Translations under genes and position numbers: made by a program | Part shown: piece by piece, positions 24,101 through 33,419 of the stretch | Position numbering within the stretch: the stretch's first letter is position 1 | Layout of the letters: the number at the start of each line of letters is the position of its first letter | Notes under the pieces: generated by a model | What the model was told of the DNA's origin: nothing | Databases searched by the model: none | The model's input: the letters and a program-made list of their open reading frames with translations, nothing else | Assembly (NCBI RefSeq): GCF_038443385.1 | Contig: NZ_CP151726.1 | Location: 3,720,001-3,784,000, forward strand | Source: Stieleria varia | Lineage (GTDB): Bacteria > Planctomycetota > Planctomycetia > Pirellulales > Pirellulaceae | Direction of reading: 5' to 3' | Length of the DNA stretch: 64,000 nt

Positions 24101-26485
24101 GCCACGGGGAAGGGTTTGTTTGAATCGCATGTGCTTCCGGCCAAGCCCGTGAGCGTTTCCAGTCGTCCCGACGCAAATCAAGTAGCGGTCCTGTGTGATG
24201 ACGGACATGTCGTCGTTGTCGATATCGAAAGCGGCGAGTTGGTGCAACAGTTTTCGCTCCAAAGCTGGAGTGGCGATGCAAATCGTTTGTGCCGAGTTCG
24301 GTACACACCTGATGGAAAAACGCTCGTTGCTCTGACCCCGCATAACGCTATCGAAGTGCGAGACTCGGAGTCCGGCGGGCGAAGGTTCTCACCGATCGTG
24401 CCCGTCATCAAAGGCGGTCCGTGCCGTGCGATCGACATTTCCGCCGATAGCCGATGGATGGCGACCGGTGTCAATGGCGAGAATGTCGTTCGCGTTTGGG
24501 ATTTGGCGACGGGGCAACCCGCTGGGCCGGCGATCCCACATTCCGGTGATCATTTTGGAATCACGAGTCTTGCCTTCAGTCCCGATGGTCGGCAACTGTT
24601 GTCAGGCCACGAGGATGGCATGGCTCGGTTGTGGGACTGGCAGACCGGTACGTTATTGGTACGACCAATGTCGCATCCAGATGGTGTAACGGATGTCAAG
24701 GTTGTTCGCGACGGTCGCTATGCGGTTGCCGCCGTGCGACTTGGGACCGTCTATTTCTGGGATCTTGGAACGGGAAAAATGGTGGCTCCTCCGGCCGATT
24801 ATCCCTTGCCGATCGGTTCAACCGAGTCGATCGAGATCGCGGGAGATCGATTGATCGCGAGCGCGTACGGTCGGTACCCATTGATTGATTTATCCGTCGC
24901 CTTTCGTGAACCGACCGAATCGATCGAATCGATTGTGAACGCGGCGTCGCTGAGTTCAAACCAAAAGAATCAGCTTGGCGAGCTGAGCACCTTGGATCGT
25001 TCCGAGTGGATGAGCCAATGGGCAACGTACAAGCAGCGCAGGCTTCAAGACTCGATCCAGGAAATTGTTGCCTTACTGGACCAATCAGACGACCTTCAGT
25101 TGATTCAGCGCATTGCTGAACAGTCAGTCCAAAATGGTTCCATTGAACAGGTACTCGAACTTCGTCCGGACGTTCCGCAATTGCATCGTGCGTTTGCAAC
25201 CGATCTTCGCCGCCGGGGTGACGACGCCTCGGCTGCCAAGCATCGAGAGCTTGCGATTGCTCTGCTGAGTCAGAAACTCGACAATTTTGCGGATGATCAA
25301 CCTCCCTCCAGCCCACGGCACAACGCATTTGCCTCTGAACTGGCATCGTTGATCATCGAACATTACGTACCGGCGTTCACTGCAAATCAATCGTCCGAAG
25401 ACGACGACCAGGCAATATTGCATCAAAAGCTTCGGACGTTGACCGAACAGCGATCGCTCGTTGGACGATGTGCGCTTGCCGCAGCTTGGCTTGTTTCCAG
25501 ACGCAGCGACGAGGCCGAGCGGATATTGAGTGAGGATGCGGAGACGATTGCTCCTGAGGACAAAGCAACATGGATGATTCTGCAAGCGGTTGCCTATCGA
25601 GAGCTCGGACAGCAAGAGGCACATTCTCAAGTCAGCGAGCAGCTTATCGAGTGGCTCGGTCGAGAAACCTTGCCTGCTCATTTTCATTCCCTGGCACGAC
25701 GAGCAATGACTCTACCCAGCGACGTCAGCACTGCTGAGTTCAACGAACTGCTGGGGCGCCAGTGGGCAACAGAACGTTTGGCGAAGTTATCGGCGGCAAT
25801 CCAACAATCGCCCGATTCAGCACCAGCGTATGTCGCCCGAGCTGACATTTTTAAGCGTCTTGGTAAGTGGGATTTGAGTGCATCCGATTTGCTCAGAGCG
25901 AAAGAGATTCGTCCCCACAGTCATTCACTTTGGACTTTAGCCGCCGACTCGCTCATCATGGCCGGGGATGAAAGGGGCTATCAGCAGCTTTGCCAAGAAA
26001 TGGTGGAACGTTTCCAGGGCACAGATGCCCCACCGGTTGCGGACGGATTGATCAAGACCTGTCTGTTGCGTCCGAATTCTGTCGAAGTCACGTCGTTGCC
26101 AATCGATCTGGTTCGCGATCATACGCCGGATCATCAGACCCACTATTGGGAAATGTATGTCGCCTGCTGCGCCCTGCATTCCTATCGCAGCGGAGATGCC
26201 CAAGCAGCGATCGGATGGACAGAAAAGCTGGGAGAAATGACGGGCGACGCCGCTAAAGTCGCGCTGGTCGTTCGTGCGATGGCGGAACATGAGCTTGGGG
26301 AAACCGAGAAAGCTCGTAAGACGCTATCGATTGTCGAAGCGATGATTCCTGGCGAACTGCGAACGTTGGGCACAGACGCCTATGACGGCCCCGTTCCCCT
26401 GCCGTCGAGCCCGCGTCATGACGACTTGATTCCGGAAATCCTGAGGCGTGAAGCAGCCGAAAAACTGTTGGGGCTTCGGCCGTAG
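21140..26485 (+). CDS. Transmembrane Ser/Thr protein kinase with WD40 propellers and TPR-like tail
   Basis: The protein has 1781 residues. An N-terminal segment (1-60, RRGERPSLQEYVDRHPDFA) typical of planctomycete kinases precedes a complete kinase domain: glycine loop IGRGGMGIVY (88-97), Lys 111, HRDIKPANLL with catalytic Asp 271, DFG 289-291 and APE 315-317. A Ser-rich insertion of about 65 residues (178-243) lies between the N-lobe and the catalytic loop. One transmembrane helix spans about 432-455. Then come WD40 repeats from about 560 to 1240 (for example TWSPDGTLIATADRTVQVWK and AFSPDGRQLLSGHEDGMARL) and an alpha-helical TPR-like region to the end. The kinase lobe should be cytoplasmic and the propellers outside. 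It overlaps the sigma factor gene by 8 bases. Confidence 0.95.
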   Translation: MDDSEQRNPIEVLADEFVERFRRGERPSLQEYVDRHPDFAAEIRELFPLLVDMEEARSANTWTESTRARPFVTPEIEQLGDYRIIREIGRGGMGIVYEAEQVSLGRRVALKVLPTSILNDSKHRSRFQRESKAAASLHHTNIVPVFGVGEENGLGYYVMQLIDGHGLDDVLKELKEMSLGSTFGTRSSRENNIAISNAAFQLHGSSGSHSYTAQAKDSRSLSKPSIAIAAERGDSRRRKKNATYWENVSRIGIQVGKALDYAHKQGVLHRDIKPANLLLDLNGTVWVTDFGLASLEDDRRLTETGDVLGTLRYMAPESFKGSTDARSEVFSLGLTLYELLVLSPAFDQVNRNTLIDSVVNCRIEPIRKLRSDVPADLQTIVHKAIERDPDHRYQTAEELADDLTRFVNDEPIKARRVLLPERFFRWSRHNRGLATLAISLALIVTLTAVGSSISAGYFLNLSNRLDDTVSELTTARGEADSRAEENLRLAQTADSARRLTDSTLADMHTQRGFLVGREGKFAEAALWFANAALSAPHDPHRQSANRQRAENWLSRTMTPLATCDMGNRELMQLQYQPNGHRLLIQTPQQLRVWDWRSVDFLAWTNELDSVQDACWSPNGRRIAIAFRDGNVQVRDVVSGKLDFEFQPHGNVEAMTWSPDGTLIATADRTVQVWKVADQPTLVNQWQHPDRVYALTFNQSGNRLATACRGQQARLFAVGSALTRESPLLGPVRHAPAQISRRAKPVFFDDDQKLVTIDGNRILWWDLATGNDVTPALETEPAGFIMSLAVSPDGEWIAAGGKLSAMLWNIRGESFRLEHGNNVRDLDFDVGSQNLLTTCIDGTARLWSLPVDRRQPRLFPQRERFTIGAISLDGKQIAVGGKQHVTIWRVPEDKLVIGQVKLWESGPWRPRISADGRLATLGVIHPFGRLSVSRVRQLKVADVSSGGQAGQTIDLDGGLVDSCVCSDNQCVAAVCVKDDQGILSCYDIATGKGLFESHVLPAKPVSVSSRPDANQVAVLCDDGHVVVVDIESGELVQQFSLQSWSGDANRLCRVRYTPDGKTLVALTPHNAIEVRDSESGGRRFSPIVPVIKGGPCRAIDISADSRWMATGVNGENVVRVWDLATGQPAGPAIPHSGDHFGITSLAFSPDGRQLLSGHEDGMARLWDWQTGTLLVRPMSHPDGVTDVKVVRDGRYAVAAVRLGTVYFWDLGTGKMVAPPADYPLPIGSTESIEIAGDRLIASAYGRYPLIDLSVAFREPTESIESIVNAASLSSNQKNQLGELSTLDRSEWMSQWATYKQRRLQDSIQEIVALLDQSDDLQLIQRIAEQSVQNGSIEQVLELRPDVPQLHRAFATDLRRRGDDASAAKHRELAIALLSQKLDNFADDQPPSSPRHNAFASELASLIIEHYVPAFTANQSSEDDDQAILHQKLRTLTEQRSLVGRCALAAAWLVSRRSDEAERILSEDAETIAPEDKATWMILQAVAYRELGQQEAHSQVSEQLIEWLGRETLPAHFHSLARRAMTLPSDVSTAEFNELLGRQWATERLAKLSAAIQQSPDSAPAYVARADIFKRLGKWDLSASDLLRAKEIRPHSHSLWTLAADSLIMAGDERGYQQLCQEMVERFQGTDAPPVADGLIKTCLLRPNSVEVTSLPIDLVRDHTPDHQTHYWEMYVACCALHSYRSGDAQAAIGWTEKLGEMTGDAAKVALVVRAMAEHELGETEKARKTLSIVEAMIPGELRTLGTDAYDGPVPLPSSPRHDDLIPEILRREAAEKLLGLRP

Positions 26486-26637
26486 TGTGCTCGTGGCGCC
26501 GTCTTCGGTGGCCCAATTTCGCTTTCGGCTATGGGTCAGACAGGGGCGGACACTCGTGGGCATGGCCAGTAGGGATTCATTCTGAACAAATAGTCTGTGT
26601 ACGATCGCCGCGCCGAATCGGGTAAACCCGGAGAGGG

Positions 26638-29600
26638 ATGAATCCGCGTCTTGCATCCCCATGCCCGCCGGTGCTGGACGATGTCATGTCTAAATCAAAT
26701 CTTTTCGCAAACCCATTTTACAGCCGTAAACGTGAGATCGGTCGACGGAAACGCAAGAACGCTCGGCGGTTCGAATGTCTCGAACCGCGACTGTATCTCG
26801 CCGCAGAGGTCATCAATGTCAATGTCACTGCGGATGAAGTGATTGCTGGCGATGGCCGGACGTCACTTCGCGAGGCGATTATTCGAGCGCATACGTCACC
26901 GGAAGAAACGGTGATCATCAATCTCCAACCCGGCTCGAACTATGGGATTTCGCGTTCCCTTGGCGGCGTGGAGGAAAACAGCTCCCTCGAAGATCCGCTG
27001 TACGGCGACTTTGACATCACCCGTGATCTGGTCATCAACGGTAACGGTGCGACGATCGATGCCAATTCGCTGAGCCGTATCTTTGACATTCGCGCTCAGC
27101 CCCTCGGCGCTCCGGACGTATCGCTCAACGATCTGACGCTCACCGGCGGATTGGAGACACGTGCAGGCGGAGCGATCCGGATTTCAAATACTTTCTCCCA
27201 CGGGGGCGGAGTTGTCGCGATCAATGGCAGTACGATCCTCTCGAATCGTGTTGTCGCATCCCAAATGGGGCAGCATGGTGACGACGCATACGGCGGCGGG
27301 ATTTATAGTTTTGGCAGCTACGAAATCGTACTCGATGATACGGTTATCGAGAGCAACTCGGCGCAAGCAGGACACGGACGGGCCGGATCATCTCAGGCGA
27401 ACGCTTTCGGCGGCGACGGTGGGACGGCGCAAGGTGGGGGCGTCTACGTGGTCGGCTCGAGTCTCGCCATTCGAAACAACTCGGTCATCAAGCTCAACGA
27501 AGCGATCGGCGGCGATAGCGGCTACGACAATACAGCATCGGGTTACGTCGAAGTTGCCGAAGGAGGCGGCGTCTACGTTAGTTCGGCAACGCTGTCCATT
27601 TCCGACAGTCGCTTTGAAGAGAATTTCGTTCGCGGTGGTGAATCCGGTGAGGAAGACACGACGACAGCGCGACCAGGTGGCGATGCTAACGGAGGCGCGT
27701 TGTTCATCGGCTACAACTTAGATTTGGAAACCGTCACGATCGAGTCGAGTTTGTTCATCGGCAACGAAGCGACAGGCGGCAAAGGGGGCGGGATACGGCT
27801 TCAGGGAACAGCCGCTCGCGGCGGACATGCGCGCGGCGGAGCGATCTACAATGCAGCAGCCATTTTGAATGTCATCGACACAGAATTCGGCACGAATACG
27901 GCAAAAGGTGGTGCAGGCGGCACGACGCGTCTGGGAGCCGCCGGTCGCGGGGGAGATGCCTTCGGTGGCGCGATTCATAGTGTTCAGGGGGCGGTCGTTC
28001 ACATCAGCGGTACCCTTGAATTCGACGGAACCATCGATGTCCATACGTCGGATCTGACCGGCACGACATTGACGACTTCATTCATCGGCAATCGAGTATT
28101 GGGCGGCACCGGTGGCCATAAAAGAAAGTCGTTTGAAGGCTCAAGCAGCGATCAAGCGGGAGACGGTGGCAATGTATCGGGTGGTGCCATCTATCAAGCA
28201 GTGGGTGGTTCTCTGGAAATCGATCAAGTCCTGTTCGCCGATAATGTCGCTGCCTCCGGGTACGGGGGAATGGGCAATATGAATCAGGCCGAGACGTGTA
28301 ACACCAGTGAAATTCCACGCTTGTGTGTCGGTTCGAGTGCCGGTGAAGATGGCGCTGCACTTGGTGGAGCTATTCATTCAGAAAGCGACGTCGCACTGAC
28401 CGACTCATCGTTGTTCAGCAACTTGGCTGCCGGCGGCGGTTTTGAGATCGACGGACGCATCGCCGGCGGTGCCGGTGGGATCACGGTCAATGGTGCCGGG
28501 TACTCGGGCGGCGATGGCGGTAGCGCATCGGGCGGTGCCTTGTCTGTCTACGATGCCAGCGTCACGATTGCCGGCAGCGGGTTTGTCGCCAACGCTGCAG
28601 TTGGCGGTGCGGCGGGAACGGGCGGGATTGGTCTTGGGCTCGGTGCCACTGGCCCCGGCGGTAAGGGCGGGGCCGGCGGTGACGCGACGGGAGGAGCGAT
28701 TGCGGTTGCGTTGGTTACGGATCATGAGGTCGACGTGACAACGTCGGTACTGGCCAACAATCGTGTATTCGCGGGTGCCGGCGGAACCGCTGGGTTTGCA
28801 GCTCAAGATGGAATAGTCGCCGCAGGTGGTCGAGGTGGTCAGGGTGGTCAAGGTGGAAACGCATCCGGTGGTGGACTCGCGATTCAATATGCCCGCGACT
28901 CGTCCAGCTTGCCGACGGTCGATGGCACCTTGTCAATGACCGAGACGATTGTCAGTGCCAATGCGGTTGTCGCCGGCGACGGCGGCGCGGGGGGCGACGG
29001 CGTGTATTACAGCGGTCACGGTGGAGATGGGGGCGGTGGCGGAAACGCACAGGGCGGCGGCGTCTACATCCAAAACGTTGACGCAACGATTGAGTCAACG
29101 ACGGTCGACGCGAACGTGGTCAGCAGCGGCTGGGGTGGGCGTGGTGGTGAAGGGGGATCCGATCTGTTTCTAGAAATCCGTGCCAATGATTTCGGTGGCA
29201 ACGGAGGAAACGGCGGAGATGGTGGGCTGGCCGCTGGTGGCGGAATCGCGTTGGACGGAGGAACGCTGTGGCTGAGTGAATCCACGATCGTCAATAACAT
29301 CGTCATCTCTGGAGGCGGCGGTTACGGGGGCCACGGCGAACGTGGTTACGTCAAGGGAGGCGATGCGGGCCATGGAGGAGACGGCGGTGATGCCAGAGGA
29401 GGTGGCGTGTATAACGTCGGCAACCAAACCGCTCTATTGATCGGAGCAGCCACGATTACCGGAAACTCAACCAATGCGGGTGGTGGCGGATTCAGCGGAC
29501 TGTTCGGTGTGATGGACCGGAATGGCAATCAGGCTGTGGAAGCGTATCACCGGCGAGATCGCCCTTACATTGGTACGAACGGAGCCGCCTTCCCTGGGTC

Positions 29601-32600
29601 CTCCACCGCGATTCTGACGACAGACGCCGCGTCGGTCGATTCCGCCTTGTTGGAGAATCCCGGCTTGGCAGGTGACACGTTAACCAATTCCCTGATCGTT
29701 GGTGGTGTGGGAGCAGGTGCATTCGTTGCCGGGGCTGGTGCTGCGGCAACGGGAGCCGTCGCAATATCGACCATCGCGTTCTTAGGTACCGCGTCAGCGA
29801 CATTCGGAGGCGCGGCCGCAGCAGGAAGCGTCGGAGTCATCGGAGTCGTGGCCGTTTCAGCATTGCCAGTATTGGGCATCGGTGCCGCCGCGTTCACCGT
29901 TGCCGTGGTTTCAGCGAAGATCATCATCAGCCTCTCGCAAGGGGCGAGTTTCAATACTGCAGTCAATGACGCGTTCCCCGACATTGACGGCAGTTACGGC
30001 GTGAACGTCGGAATCCTCTTTTCCAGTGATCCTGGTGATGATGATGAGCACGAGCTTCTACCAAGGGGGCCGGGCAGCGCCGGACAAAAAGGTGACGATG
30101 GTACCTCCAGCGGACCGGGTGTCTTTGGCGGAACGCACATCAGTCGATCGCTGATCGCCGGAAACTCAGCAAGATCTCGCAGCTACAGCAACGTCGTAAG
30201 GAATCGGACGATCCACTACGACAGAGATTTTATTGAGAACGGACGAGCGACGAGAATCGTTACTGCAGATCATCCGTCGGCTTCCTCAGGGACGTTTCAG
30301 GACGTCTTTGAAGTCACTCAAACCACCACCGACCTGTACTTGGACGATGTCGAAGGTGGAACGATCGTGAGTTTTGGACACAATATCATTGGCTTCACTG
30401 ACAATGAAGACAGCTTTCATACAAACGACCAATTCGCACTGATTTGTGACCCGGGCTTGTCAAGCAATCCTTGCAGGAGTGACTTCGTTACGTTCCGAAC
30501 GCAGGAAGTTGTGACGCATCCGAACGGTTCGATTGAGCTTGTCTTTTATTTCCGTAGCGCGCCTGAAGACTACGACATTAACATCCTCGAAGTGGTCGGA
30601 TTGGACACGCAACTGCGGATGAACGGAGGGAACACACCTACGCTCTCGCTGCTACCGGGCAGCCCTGCGTCCAACCAAGTCCCTTTTGATGCAGCCAACG
30701 CGTCTCAAAATGGATTTGTGTCGCCGGGAAATTCCGACATCGGTGCTTGGGGCGGGGAGCAGTTCACACCGGTGATTACCGGTCCGGTGGGACCGATCTC
30801 CGTCGAACCGTTTTCGGTATTGGTGAGCTTCGACTCGGAAGTCGAGCGGCTTGATCCTAATGATTTGACCATCACCGGTGGTAGCCTGGTCAGCGACATC
30901 ATCTCGTTACCGAACAACGAATATCGCTTCGCAATCGGTCCGGAGGGCGCGGGCATCGTGACCATTGAGATTGCCGAACAACGACTTCGCGATGCCTTCG
31001 GCGCTTTAAACTTGGCATCGGATCCTTTTACCATTCTCGCTGTCTTTCCCGATGAAACCGCCCCCGCAAGTCACGTCGACGCCTTGCCAACTGTCGCAAC
31101 GTCGTTGACGTTTGACATCACCATATCGGCTGACGACGTTATGGCTCCGATCGAAGTGGACGAAACGGTTTCCGGCCTTGCTGAGATTGACCTTTACGTC
31201 GCGACCGACAGTGGGCCCTTCGTATTGCATCAAACACTTACTGGAGACGCACGTTCCATTTCTTTCACCGGCGTCAGCAATACACAGTACTGGTTTCGTA
31301 GCATCGCTCGCGACACGGCCGGTAACGAGGAGTCCAAACCGGTTGTCGCTGACACATCGATCTATGTCCCCGATCTGGACGCACCGATCACTTCGGTCAA
31401 TATGATCACTCCGACCGATACCGGTTGGATCGTTGAGATTGTCGGTAGCGAGGTCGGCGGCAGTGGCTTGGATCAGTTCACCTTACAAGTCTCGATTGAT
31501 TCGCAAGCAGCCACCAGTCATGGGCCATTTGATGCAGGGCTACCCGACCCCGACGGTAACCACTCGGTAATGATTCCTTATCTAGGAATTCTCGATGGAG
31601 AGGCTCACACCTATCGTTTTCAGTCGGTCGGTGTCGACACACGTGGCAACGTCGAGATCGCTCCGGCGTCCCCGGACATTTCAATCAGCAGAACGATTGC
31701 GGAGCCGATCGAATTGGAGCTGATTGATGTCGACATTCAGAATGGGTCACGACAACGATCTTACATTCGCCATGTGGATCTCCTCTTCAATCGCAGCGAA
31801 GGTCTCACCGCAGTTTACGAGTCAATGTTAGACGCAGATCCTGATAACGACCGATTGGTGCTGCAGTGGAACTCGGAGGGAACGATCACCATTTTGGACC
31901 TGACGGGACAGATTTCGCAGTCTTCCGCCACGTTGACGGTCGACTTTGGGAGCGAAGGGATCGGCGGCGACTCACGATCGGCGGATGGCAACGGAACTTA
32001 TCAGTTCTTTATCGACGTCGATGGCGACGGCGAAGTTGACCAAACCACTGTTTTCCATCGTCTACTCGGCGACGCCAATGGTGATGCCATCGTGGACCGT
32101 ATCGACATGATGGACATCATCGCAGGTTTGGTCCGACGACACGATGATGCCGATATCGACGGTGACGGAAAGGTTGACCTCGCCGATCGAGGAATCGTAC
32201 AGCGAGAATTCAATCAAGAGGTCGCTACAGGTGCGACGAATGCTTTGGGCGAACTCATTTCGTCGAGCGTTTCGGCAGCGATTCGTCCCGCTTCCCTGTA
32301 TCCCAGCATGTGGCAAAATGCCTCGATGGCGGGCGACGTCAATAACGATGCCGTGGTGAGCGCACTGGATGCACTGATCGTGGTCAACCAGCTTCGTTCA
32401 AGATCGTTCAGCAACGACCGGGGTACGATTGCTTGGGGCGTTTCAGGTGAGTCCGACTTGCCCGTTTACCTCGACGCCAACGGCGACGGCCGGGTCACGG
32501 CCTTGGATGCCCTGAGTGTGATCAACGAACTCAGATTTCCAGTCCCCGCTATCTCCACCGATCCGATCGTCGTTGCCGATGCACCGGATCCCGATGACGA

Positions 32601-32652
32601 ACGACTCCACATGATCGACCATTTGTACGCTAATGAAGGATTCTTGTTCTAA
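26638..32652 (+). CDS. Giant LEPR-type surface protein: Gly-rich beta-helix, Ig-like and dockerin-like domains
   Basis: The 2004-residue product begins with basic residues followed by FECLEPRLYLAAE (about 46-57), the LEPR-XLL motif of planctomycete surface proteins, then a CSLREA-like start (DEVIAGDGRTSLREA). Residues about 85-980 form a beta-helix-like array with Gly-rich turns (GGDGG, GAGGTAG) and repeated VTIESS-type rungs. Residues about 1011-1105 are an unexpected long hydrophobic, Ala/Gly-rich segment. The rest includes Ig-like domains (about 1370-1700) and two dockerin-like Ca2+ pairs (GDANGDAIVDRIDMMDIIAG near 1810 and GDVNNDAVVSALDALIVVNQ near 1898, LDANGDGRVTALDALSVINE near 1950). 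It is probably an adhesin. An alternative start is the ATG at 26686. It follows the kinase gene by 152 bp. Confidence 0.9.
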   Translation: MNPRLASPCPPVLDDVMSKSNLFANPFYSRKREIGRRKRKNARRFECLEPRLYLAAEVINVNVTADEVIAGDGRTSLREAIIRAHTSPEETVIINLQPGSNYGISRSLGGVEENSSLEDPLYGDFDITRDLVINGNGATIDANSLSRIFDIRAQPLGAPDVSLNDLTLTGGLETRAGGAIRISNTFSHGGGVVAINGSTILSNRVVASQMGQHGDDAYGGGIYSFGSYEIVLDDTVIESNSAQAGHGRAGSSQANAFGGDGGTAQGGGVYVVGSSLAIRNNSVIKLNEAIGGDSGYDNTASGYVEVAEGGGVYVSSATLSISDSRFEENFVRGGESGEEDTTTARPGGDANGGALFIGYNLDLETVTIESSLFIGNEATGGKGGGIRLQGTAARGGHARGGAIYNAAAILNVIDTEFGTNTAKGGAGGTTRLGAAGRGGDAFGGAIHSVQGAVVHISGTLEFDGTIDVHTSDLTGTTLTTSFIGNRVLGGTGGHKRKSFEGSSSDQAGDGGNVSGGAIYQAVGGSLEIDQVLFADNVAASGYGGMGNMNQAETCNTSEIPRLCVGSSAGEDGAALGGAIHSESDVALTDSSLFSNLAAGGGFEIDGRIAGGAGGITVNGAGYSGGDGGSASGGALSVYDASVTIAGSGFVANAAVGGAAGTGGIGLGLGATGPGGKGGAGGDATGGAIAVALVTDHEVDVTTSVLANNRVFAGAGGTAGFAAQDGIVAAGGRGGQGGQGGNASGGGLAIQYARDSSSLPTVDGTLSMTETIVSANAVVAGDGGAGGDGVYYSGHGGDGGGGGNAQGGGVYIQNVDATIESTTVDANVVSSGWGGRGGEGGSDLFLEIRANDFGGNGGNGGDGGLAAGGGIALDGGTLWLSESTIVNNIVISGGGGYGGHGERGYVKGGDAGHGGDGGDARGGGVYNVGNQTALLIGAATITGNSTNAGGGGFSGLFGVMDRNGNQAVEAYHRRDRPYIGTNGAAFPGSSTAILTTDAASVDSALLENPGLAGDTLTNSLIVGGVGAGAFVAGAGAAATGAVAISTIAFLGTASATFGGAAAAGSVGVIGVVAVSALPVLGIGAAAFTVAVVSAKIIISLSQGASFNTAVNDAFPDIDGSYGVNVGILFSSDPGDDDEHELLPRGPGSAGQKGDDGTSSGPGVFGGTHISRSLIAGNSARSRSYSNVVRNRTIHYDRDFIENGRATRIVTADHPSASSGTFQDVFEVTQTTTDLYLDDVEGGTIVSFGHNIIGFTDNEDSFHTNDQFALICDPGLSSNPCRSDFVTFRTQEVVTHPNGSIELVFYFRSAPEDYDINILEVVGLDTQLRMNGGNTPTLSLLPGSPASNQVPFDAANASQNGFVSPGNSDIGAWGGEQFTPVITGPVGPISVEPFSVLVSFDSEVERLDPNDLTITGGSLVSDIISLPNNEYRFAIGPEGAGIVTIEIAEQRLRDAFGALNLASDPFTILAVFPDETAPASHVDALPTVATSLTFDITISADDVMAPIEVDETVSGLAEIDLYVATDSGPFVLHQTLTGDARSISFTGVSNTQYWFRSIARDTAGNEESKPVVADTSIYVPDLDAPITSVNMITPTDTGWIVEIVGSEVGGSGLDQFTLQVSIDSQAATSHGPFDAGLPDPDGNHSVMIPYLGILDGEAHTYRFQSVGVDTRGNVEIAPASPDISISRTIAEPIELELIDVDIQNGSRQRSYIRHVDLLFNRSEGLTAVYESMLDADPDNDRLVLQWNSEGTITILDLTGQISQSSATLTVDFGSEGIGGDSRSADGNGTYQFFIDVDGDGEVDQTTVFHRLLGDANGDAIVDRIDMMDIIAGLVRRHDDADIDGDGKVDLADRGIVQREFNQEVATGATNALGELISSSVSAAIRPASLYPSMWQNASMAGDVNNDAVVSALDALIVVNQLRSRSFSNDRGTIAWGVSGESDLPVYLDANGDGRVTALDALSVINELRFPVPAISTDPIVVADAPDPDDERLHMIDHLYANEGFLF

Positions 32653-33350
32653 TGAAACGACACCTACGCAATCATTCGAAGTGTCGATGGCTTGCCACCA
32701 TCGCGCTTTTAACAAGCTGCTTGATTGACAGTCCTCGCAGCGACGCCGCTTTGGTCGTCTCCGTCACACAAACCGAATTTCAAGTCGGCGGAATAGGATC
32801 GCTCTTCATCGAAGTCACTGGTAGCAATGACTTGGTTGCGTCGATGAACATTCAATTGCGTGTGAAGCCGCTTGGGGCAGTCGGTAGTGGGCTTCAACTG
32901 ATCTCTCCGCCGGTCGATGCACACTTTGATCAGTCTGCCTATTTGTTTCGGAATAACAGCTTTGCACAGAATATCGGCCTCGATCCTGTTGCCATCTCGA
33001 CGTTCGATCTGCCCAATGATACGTTCAGCATAAGCGATGGGACATTCAATGGCGCGAACGCAAATGTATTCGGTACAAAACTCGTGGGCCGCGTTGATTT
33101 CCAACATTCGTTTCCAGCGCTCAGCGACCCGAATTCCCTGATCGGCGATCAATTTGAATTCGAAATCGATATCGCGAGTTCTAGTTTCGCCGACGCGAGT
33201 TTCGCAAACGTGCCTTTCTCGGTGAGCCCAGTCAACGGGATCGCTACGCTCTCGGCGGTGCCCGAACCAACGACCACTATGACTCTGCTCCTAATGTCTG
33301 CTCTAGGATTTGTCCGCAGGCGGCGTAGGAAACCACTGCTGCCGAGTTGA
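32652..33350 (+). CDS. PEP-CTERM sorted exported protein
   Basis: The 232-residue protein has a signal peptide (about 1-33, CRWLATIALLTSCLIDS) and ends with the PEP-CTERM sorting tail: VPEPTTTMTLLLMSALGFVR then an Arg cluster. Exosortase is expected to cut at this tail and attach the product to the surface; no exosortase gene is in the window. The body is beta-rich (LVVSVTQTEFQVGGIGSLFI), resembling cohesin-like domains that follow dockerin proteins. Its ATG overlaps the stop of the giant upstream gene by one base (TAATG), so the two are translationally coupled and probably act together. A cohesin-like partner for the dockerin-like repeats is an inference from this arrangement. Confidence 0.88.
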   Translation: MKRHLRNHSKCRWLATIALLTSCLIDSPRSDAALVVSVTQTEFQVGGIGSLFIEVTGSNDLVASMNIQLRVKPLGAVGSGLQLISPPVDAHFDQSAYLFRNNSFAQNIGLDPVAISTFDLPNDTFSISDGTFNGANANVFGTKLVGRVDFQHSFPALSDPNSLIGDQFEFEIDIASSSFADASFANVPFSVSPVNGIATLSAVPEPTTTMTLLLMSALGFVRRRRRKPLLPS

Positions 33351-33419
33351 GTGCCAAATCTTGCATTGGTTAGCTCCCTCAACTCGGATGTGACCATCCA
33401 TCGGGTCGGCACCGTTCGA

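Noticed and set aside
27161-27721. 186-codon + strand frame overlapping the giant surface protein
   Set aside because: Alternative frame of a Gly-rich coding region; codon bias and domain structure belong to the giant protein.
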